Shown: positions 19,989 to 25,524 of the stretch, piece after piece
How positions within the stretch are numbered: position 1 is the first letter of the stretch
Layout of the letters: every line of letters starts with the position of its first letter
Assembly (NCBI RefSeq): GCF_000611645.1
Contig: NW_014013358.1
Coordinates: 7,675 to 33,198 of the forward strand
DNA length: 25,524 bases
DNA from: Monoraphidium neglectum
Lineage: Eukaryota; Chlorophyta; Chlorophyceae; Sphaeropleales; Selenastraceae
Direction: 5' to 3'
Made by a program: the position numbers and the translations under genes
The notes under the pieces: model-generated
Told to the model about the DNA's origin: nothing
Database searches by the model: none
Seen by the model: the letters and a program-made list of their open reading frames with translations, nothing else

Positions 19989-20707
19989 TTGGCTCAGTGC
20001 CACCCGTGCGTGCAGCGTCTGGGCCTTTTGCTGTTGGCTGCGTGGCTCCAAGTTGCTTCCAATGGTCTGAGCTGGCGCAAGGCATCGACTTGGCACAGGC
20101 GCTGCAGGACCAGGCCGGCCTCACGCCGGCGCTGGCCGCCGCTGTACTGGGCTGCGGCGCCGCCGTGGAGTTTTCAGTGTGGGTCGCCAGCTCGGGTGGC
20201 GGCAAGGGCAGCAGCGGCGGCGGCGGGCTGGGCGAGTGCCAAGTCATCCTGGGGCTAGTGCCGCCGCAGGACGTCGCTGCGGCGGCTGCTGAGCAGCTGC
20301 TGCTCGAATGCATGCCAAAAGCCGTCGTGCCTTTCGGTGACCGGCTGCCCTCCGGCCTGCCGTTGCCCGAGGCGCAGCGCGCGTCCAACGCTGCCGCAGC
20401 AGAGGGCCTCGAGGCGTTGGGCCTTGCAGCGACGCGCCTCAAAGTCATCGGGCCCTTTGCCGCCGGCCAGCAGTGGGCGCAGGTCCGCTGCCGCCTGTGG
20501 CTGCCAGCACCGCCAGCAGGCGCGGGGGTGGAGGAGGTGCTGGCGCAGGCGCCCAAGCTGGTCGTTGCGTTGAGGGGCCGCTCCGAGGTCCGCGCCACTG
20601 GCCCGCGCGCCGTGCAGCGCGGGCCCAAGTTCATGGCGGCGCGCGTGGTGTTTGTGCCTCTGGACGACGAGCGCTCGGACCCGCTCAACGCCTCGGCCAC
20701 AGCGTGA
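18576..20707 (+). CDS. F-box protein with FBA-like C-terminal region
   Basis: Exons: 18576 to a donor not fixed (the phase-compatible GTACCA at 18932 is the best), then 19031-19238, 19546-19580 and 19711-20707 (TGA). The last junctions are GTGAGC/CCCAG and GTGAGT/CCCCAG, in phase. Residues 28-66 form the F-box (LTQVLSWLGVLDLAGAAGLV, CKEWHR, KEVW), which binds SKP1 in SCF ubiquitin ligases. Exon 19031-19238 ends with YCCNLIRNGEFLE, like the NLLRNPxxE opening of F-box-associated (FBA) domains. The long exon has a (AGC)10 poly-Ser tract at 19958-19987, then ELAQGIDLAQALQDQAGLTP and EFSVWVAS, and ends GPKFMAARVVFVP, matching the order of FBA elements. It is probably a substrate adaptor; FBA proteins often bind glycoproteins. 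The start could also be at 18444; 18576 has the better context (CACGCCATG). F-box is firm, FBA moderate. Confidence 0.78.
19633..19654. repeat. (AC)n microsatellite in F-box gene intron
   Basis: An uninterrupted AC run, preceded by ACGC units, lies in the 130-base intron 19581-19710 and is followed by CATGCACACACG. The (AGC)10 tract at 19958-19987 in the next exon is a second, coding microsatellite. Confidence 0.9.
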
Positions 20708-22158
20708 GGGAGCGGCCGCAGGTTGGCGGCATCAGGCCCGCAGCTGGTGGCAGCACGGCAAACGACTGCTGATGAGTTCTGGATTGCATTGAAGCCCACT
20801 CACGTCCCCGCGGGATGCCAAGCAGCGTGGCGCCTTGCGGCCTGGGTGGGCACAGTGAACTGATTATTCTTGCCGTGTGGCAGAGGCAGGACCGTGCTTG
20901 GCGCCCCGCAACAAACATTGCTTGCAGAGTTGGTGCGGGCATGCACGGAACCTGCTGTGGGCGCGCTTGATCATGCCTGATACCGGCAGTTTGTCCTCTG
21001 GAAAGGGGGGAAGGGCGGGGATTGGGCTGACCAGCACAGCCAAGCAACAACCTGCAGCAGCATGGCCACCATCCACTGGTTATGCCCCATCTGCATGCGG
21101 CCAGAGCATAGAGCATGAAGAGAGCGCACGCATAGGCCAATTCAAGTATTTTTCTATTTTGGATGGTAGTTTGCCACGTCCGCTGGTGTCATTGATCCGC
21201 GCACGTGGCCGCCAGCCCTGCCGGAACCCATGCACTGGACAGACCGTGCGGCCCCCACCTCGTGCTGCGGCATGGGTAGGGCGCATGCCGTCTGTGGTCT
21301 CCATGTCCCATCCTTGACGTCACGCAGATTGGTGTGGCGCAATTTGCGGTTTGGTTACCATTCGATCCCTGAGCCAACCTAGGAGCACCGTGGGGTCATG
21401 CGAAGCCTCCCTGCACTTCATACATGCGGCTTGCATTGTAGGAGGCCATTGGGCTTTGTTTGAGACCATCTGAGCAAGGGTTGATAAGGCAGCTTTGAGC
21501 ACAATAGACATGTCTGACGTGTGTCCCGGCAGGCCCTGCACGAACCGTCCCGCGGGCTGGCTCGCACCTCTTGGCATGCAGTCAACACATGTGTTGCAAA
21601 CGCCGTTGTGCGCTGCCGGGCCCGCGTGAGGTGACAAGAGAGCGTTTGCCTGCTGCTCTGGTGCATTTTCCTGAGCAACGCGAGCCTCCGCGCCCTTGGC
21701 GCGGCAACTTGTAGCTTAGGGGCACATTCTGGGCGCGTCTGCGTGCACATGTGCATGCACGTGCGCTCCTGCCGTCATGCTCAAATAAAAAACGTAGATT
21801 TGACAAGCCATATTGCAGGCAGTATGGCATATGTATCGTAGCAGCATCATGCGGACCGACCTGCCTTTGGCACGTATTTAGCCGTCCCATTTGAGCCTTC
21901 TCCGCCAATTCTTGGTGATGCCTGGGCCTGCAACACCCACACACTGTACACCTGACTTTGCCGAGAGCGCTAGCACTGCACCCAGTGCCCACTTGACTGC
22001 TGCCCAGGGGTGGTGGCAGGAGGACGACCCCAGCCGACCAGCGGTTGGTCGGAAGTGAGGAGCTTCTCTGGCTCAATTGTAAAACGCACATCATAAATGC
22101 AAGCATGATTTGACAGCCATTGTGAGCGGCCTGACAGCGTCAAAGTGTCCAGTGCTCT
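20708..22158. other. Intergenic, several weak open frames
   Basis: No TGTAA was seen close to the F-box stop. A minus frame with ATG at about 21508 (MSIVLKAALSTLAQMVSNKA ... LLGWLRDRMVTKPQIAPHQS, stop near 21320) has a balanced composition but little third-position GC. A minus frame near 21880-21960 shows CTVCGCCRPRHHQELAEKAQ, loosely zinc-finger-like. Neither has clear exon borders. A TGACGTCA palindrome, a bZIP-type site, lies at 21315-21322. Confidence 0.35.
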
Positions 22159-22392
22159 TCAACTGGTACAGCGCAGCTCACCAGCACAGCAGCCTGTTTC
22201 CACCGAATTTGCAGCACTATCCACCATTACCAACGCCAGGGATGGTGAATGGTTGGTGACTGCAATGTTGCTTTCATGCGCCCCTGCTTCGTGCAACAAT
22301 TTCTTCGCAGCGCCACACGGCACTGCCAGTGCGCTCAGGTGCACGCCCATCTCGATCCTTGTTGCTGCGGTTGGGCAGCATGGATCACGCAT
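22159..22392 (-). other. Weak exon-like frame, minus strand
   Basis: The minus frame reads MGVHLSALAVPCGAAKKLLH then EAGAHESNIAVTNHSPSLAL and VMVDSAANSVETGCC, followed by a GTGAGC donor-like site at about 22175. The order (GAA..LL...., N-I-A-V-T-N-H-S-P-S) loosely recalls the acyltransferase segment of polyketide synthases (A-x-V-N-x-P). There is no catalytic GHSxG, no neighbouring exons and no third-position bias. It is more likely chance or a relic than a gene. Confidence 0.15.
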
Positions 22393-22488
22393 TTCAAGTC
22401 AGGGTAGATTTTGCAGCTGTTCTTTTACGTCTCTCGTGCACCTGGAGCCTGCGCACCCCTAGCACCGCAGGCAACAAGGGGCACTGCT

Positions 22489-22513
22489 GCATACATGCAG
22501 CCTGCATGTATGC
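22489..22513. repeat. 11-bp perfect inverted repeat
   Basis: GCATACATGCA (22489-22499), loop GCC, TGCATGTATGC (22503-22513). It lies upstream of the putative gene starting at 22631. No function is evident. Confidence 0.85.
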
Positions 22514-22630
22514 GCTGAGCGGTGGAGCATGTTCGCATGTACTGTGCAGGCTACTGTAGCTACCCATTTTAGCGTACAGTATGTAGTCTTTTTACACAGC
22601 TTGCGATAACTCAGCGCTCCTGCTTTAATC

Positions 22631-23227
22631 GTGAACCCGCAATTCAAGCAACTCGCTGCGCAGCGGTTCTCCCGCGAGAGAGCCATGAGAGAGCACGACA
22701 TGGTAGTGGTAGTGCTATATAACAAACATGACGGACTGGACAAGCGGCCCTCGCTTTCTGCATGCCCCGCCTGGCACCGCGGCGGATGGTCGTGCAGGTG
22801 CCCAGGCCTGCACACGACAGCAGTGCGTGAGGCAAGGCTGCGCAGCATCGCTGAGCCTGAGGCGAGCGGCCCTTTGCAGCAGTGCGTAATCTTAAGGGAA
22901 ACCGGGCAGCTGCCCGAGCTCCCTGGGTTTGTGCCGATTGGCAACGTATGCAATGGAGGCACATGCAGCCGCGCTGCCCGCATGCACGGCACCACAAGCA
23001 GCGAGCCGCGGCCGCCCATCACTGGCATGCAGCGCGTGCGGCTGGTGCGCGTCTGGGCTGCTGGCAGCGACGGCCAGCCATTGGTGGAGCTGGCCCATGG
23101 CCAGATGAGCGTTGCGTCTGCCTGCAGCGAGCTTCAGGTGCGGCTGCTGCTGTGAGGATGCATGGTGTCAGTTGGCAGGTGGCAGGGCGCGCAGGTCAGG
23201 GTGGAGGATGTGAGCGGGTCCCTGCAG
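22631..23227 (+). CDS. Unidentified protein, probably multi-exon, incomplete
   Basis: The plus frame from 22631 is weakly coding at first but strongly so from about 22990 (PITGMQRVRLVRVWAAGSDG, then QPLVELAHGQMSVASACSEL), with third positions mostly G or C. Read straight it stops at 23155. Splicing at CAG|GTGCGG (exon end 23137) to GCGCAG|GTC (23195) keeps phase 0 and adds VRVEDVSGSLQ, ending at another donor-like CAG|GTGCCA (23228). Later exons were not found with confidence. The true start is uncertain; 22631 is simply the first ATG. No domain is recognised. Confidence 0.4.
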
Positions 23228-24655
23228 GTGCCAGCATGCTAGCAAGGTCAGCCAAGGTCGCCGCACAGCCACGTCATGTAGGAGTCGTCAGGATCCCCTC
23301 AAACCCCTTCAGCGTGTGCCCTTTCCCCCAACAACACGTCCAAACCCATTACCCGTGCCCCCCACGCCCCCCCCTCCCAGAGCAAGATATGCACCAGCCC
23401 TCCGTTGCTCAACTCACCTACTCAGAACACAACCCGCCGCCCCCGCTCGCCTCCAGGCCGCGCTTTCTGCGCTTGACTGCAGCCTGGCGGGGCTGCAAGA
23501 GGCGAATACTCGCGCGACCCCGGGCACCTGTCAGTGCCCAGGGGCGGCGGCTGCCGCGGACGCCTGCCACGCGCACCCAGGAGACCCTGGGACAGCGTGG
23601 CGGACGGCCGAGTAATCGGCAGGGCGCTGGCTGTCGCATCGGTGTGGTCAGGGTTCGCCGCACTGCAGGGAGCTATCGCACGCGAAACGGCCTGCGGAGG
23701 CTGACTGCGCAGGGGTCGGACATTGGGCAGGCGACATGCATGTGCAGGGGGCGGAGTTGGTGATGGCCTGCGGGAGGATCTGGCTCTAGCCGGTGGGCTG
23801 GTGGTTGGTTGGCGGGGGGCGGGGCGTCCCAGCTGCTGCCCAAGCTTTGGGCGAAGCTGTCGACCCTTCTGCTGATGCCCTTCCATGTGCGTGCGCTGGG
23901 TGATGCAACACAGAGTTCTGCTCTGTTCCCTGTCGGGACCCGACAGTCGGGGCAGTTGCGCAATGGTCTGCAAACCTCCCCGCAGGCATCGAGGCTTGCA
24001 GACGAGCCTCCTGAGAAGCGTAAAGAAGTGTCATATATTGACAAGGTGCATGAATTTCAAGGGGCTTGGAGCGCTGCGGGCTACCGCTGTCTCCGCTCAG
24101 GCTCCTCTGGCACCGATGGGTGGGGCCCTGCATTCATCGCACCCCCAGGCGGTTGGGTCACAGGCTGGCACAGGGGTGCAGGGCAGCGGGGCGCGGGGCG
24201 CAGCACATGCTGGCAGACAAGCGGATCTCAGAACAGCACCCCTCACAGTCTTTTTGTTGCATGTCAGGGCCTTGCTGCCTGCGCGTTTGCAAAACGTATC
24301 CATGGCGTCGTTCGCCCGTTCCGCACCGCCGTCGCTTTGGCGCGCCGCTGCCAGGCGGTCGTCAGTCACATACATATGAGTAATGAACGAACGCTTTGTG
24401 TGCAGTCTCGTAATCGGTGCAAGATGCCAATCAGCGGTCCTGGGTGATGGCCCCAGCGCGGGACCCGCAACAAAAACCTTCGCAGTGCTCTCTGTGGCGG
24501 CCCCCTAAGTTAAACAAGATGCAATTGGTTTGAACTACAAAATTGACCACCTTGAGATAATTATTTCGACCAGCCTTCTTGTGTGCGCGCTTGGCCGACT
24601 GCACCGTGCGGGGACTGAGAGCGCGAAACAGAGCCGCCGAGAGGGTTGAACAAGC
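23228..24655. other. GC-rich stretch, possible introns or intergenic
   Basis: Long open frames on both strands at 23316-24133 are Arg/Pro/Gly-rich GC shadows. One plus segment near 23890-24060 is less biased (RALGDATQSSALFPVGTR, EPPEKRKEVSYIDKVHEF) and might be an exon of the preceding gene, but no clean borders or family support it. A C-rich run lies at 23345-23380. Confidence 0.35.
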
Positions 24656-24961
24656 ATGTATCAAGCTAGTCATTACCTAGACGAGGCCGCGCGGCTCCTG
24701 GCGGAGTATGAGGCAGCGGCGGCGGCGGGCGGGCTGGCGCAGTCGCAGCGGGAGGCGGCAGCGACTTTCGCCCGCAGCGAGATTGAAGCCTACTGCAGTG
24801 GCAAGAAGAGCAAGCTCTTCGCGATTGTGCCTGTGGCGGAGGCCGCCGTCAAGGCCGGCGAGGGGCGTGTGCTCTTCCGGGAGGCGACCCAGACGCGCTA
24901 CCTCTGCATAGAAGCTGATGGCTCCAAAACAAAGGGCCTGGCCCGCCCAAGCAGCATGGGG
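24656..24961 (+). CDS. First exon of an unidentified gene
   Basis: ATG at 24656 opens 102 codons with strong third-position GC, ending at ATG GGG|GTGAGC (donor 24962-24967), phase 0. The residues form an Ala/Glu-rich helix (SHYLDEAARLLAEYEAAAAA), then a compact segment (EAYCSGKKSKLFAIVPVAEA, EGRVLFREATQTRYLCIEAD) and a basic linker GSKTKGLARPSSMG. No family is recognised. Reading past the donor soon gives Arg/Pro-rich low complexity and a stop at 25037-25039, so splicing is likely. Further exons lie to the right, perhaps partly beyond the window. Confidence 0.6.
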
Positions 24962-25524
24962 GTGAGCACAAGGCAAACTTCTGCAGCAATCGGGCCCGCT
25001 CGGCGCGCCCGCGGCCGCCCCGGCGGCCGCCGCCCGTGAGGCGCTGCCGGCCCGCCGCCGCCGGCGACGCGTGCCCCGTCAGCGCCCGGTGGAGCCTGGA
25101 AGGGGAGGGGCCGCGCGGGCACGCCGGCCGCCGCCGCGGCACCGCGCGTGACAGACACCGCGGCTAGTCTCAAGCATGCGCAGCCCGCCCCTCTCGCGGC
25201 GCCCCCGCTGCCGCCGTCGTCGCCCCGGCACAGCCCGGCGGCGCCTGCAGCCCCTGCGGCGGCGGTTGCGCGCGGACTGCACCGCATGGGCCCCAGATCG
25301 CGGCCCCAGTAATCTCGGGGCCCCGGCAACATCTATGCATGTTGCCCGTCCTAGACTCACTCCCTGCCCGCGCCCCGCCGCTTCCCCCCTCCCTGCCCAC
25401 CAGCGCAACCGGCCGTCGGGCTCTGGCTCCGCCTCTGGTGACACCGTGGCCTGGCCCGGCGCGCGGCGGCCTTCCCTGGGGTCAGAGGACGGCGCTGAGG
25501 GCAGCGGCGAGCGCGAGGGTCAGG
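24962..25524 (+). other. Very GC-rich region with possible downstream exon
   Basis: About 24990-25320 is extreme in GC (CGGCGGCCGCCGCC-like runs) and gives open frames on both strands. From about 25310 to the end one plus frame reads APATSMHVARPRLTPCPRPA then RNRPSGSGSASGDTVAWPGA and SLGSEDGAEGSGEREGQ, typical of a disordered algal linker; a second plus frame is also open. It could be the next exon of the 24656 gene, but the acceptor and frame cannot be fixed. Confidence 0.3.

Noticed and set aside
19675..20799. 374-residue minus-strand frame
   Set aside because: It is the antisense of the F-box gene's last exon; its poly-Leu and Ala/Ser runs mirror the AGC repeat and GC3 bias.
22159..22392. 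Fragment of a type I polyketide synthase acyltransferase
   Set aside because: The resemblance is limited to a short A-x-V-T-N-H-S-P pattern; no GHSxG, no flanking exons and no other PKS domains are present.
22882..23763. 293-residue plus-strand frame rich in Arg and Pro
   Set aside because: It overlaps the better supported frame at 22990-23137 in another register, and its composition reflects GC-rich DNA.
1..25524. tRNA, rRNA, CRISPR array or bacterial operon
   Set aside because: By eye I found no cloverleaf with a GGTTCRA T-arm, no rRNA-like sequence and no regularly spaced repeats; the intron-rich genes are eukaryotic. A tRNAscan and Rfam search would be needed to exclude small RNAs.

Overview
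This window looks like nuclear DNA of a green alga, most probably a trebouxiophyte of the Chlorella type. The evidence is a nuclear gene for the plastid Rieske protein (PETC) with a transit-peptide-like N-terminus, many short exons with GTGAGT-like donors, high GC with strong third-position GC in real exons, CAG/AC microsatellites, and TGTAA motifs (the green-algal poly(A) signal) after two genes. The species cannot be named from the sequence alone. Most long open frames here are by-products of high GC. The genes were found by joining exons whose splice phases agree.

Layout. 1-1223 (minus): a five-exon penta-EF-hand calcium-binding protein, cut by the left edge. 1224-3765: no convincing gene, with a repeat fragment at 2017-2175 and a tandem repeat at 3481-3548. 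3766-6569 (minus): a six-exon secreted or cell-wall-type protein with a (Ser-Pro/Ala-Ser-Pro)n stalk followed by related Ig-like modules, one per exon. 7144-7562 (minus): two exon-like blocks, one sharing a motif with that gene. 7801-7960: a small foldback element. 8966-9271: an unidentified open frame. 9559-13056: a repeat-rich stretch with two long copies of one dispersed repeat and two related AAGGAC-rich elements with AGGGTTTTCCCT ends.

13233-13618 (plus): a two-exon gene for a 60-residue single-pass membrane protein. 15076-17131 (plus): seven-exon PETC, 208 residues, complete. 18576-20707 (plus): an F-box protein with an FBA-like C-terminal region. 22631-23227 and 24656-24961 (plus): two exon sets of unknown function, the second probably a 5' end whose remainder runs towards or past the right edge.

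The genes do not form a pathway; this is an ordinary eukaryotic arrangement of independent genes. The least ordinary items are the modular secreted protein, the duplicated repeat that carries a conserved exon-like frame with a splice donor, the inverted-repeat elements, and the hidden 60-residue gene. I found no CRISPR array, rRNA, tRNA, or defence or biosynthetic cluster.
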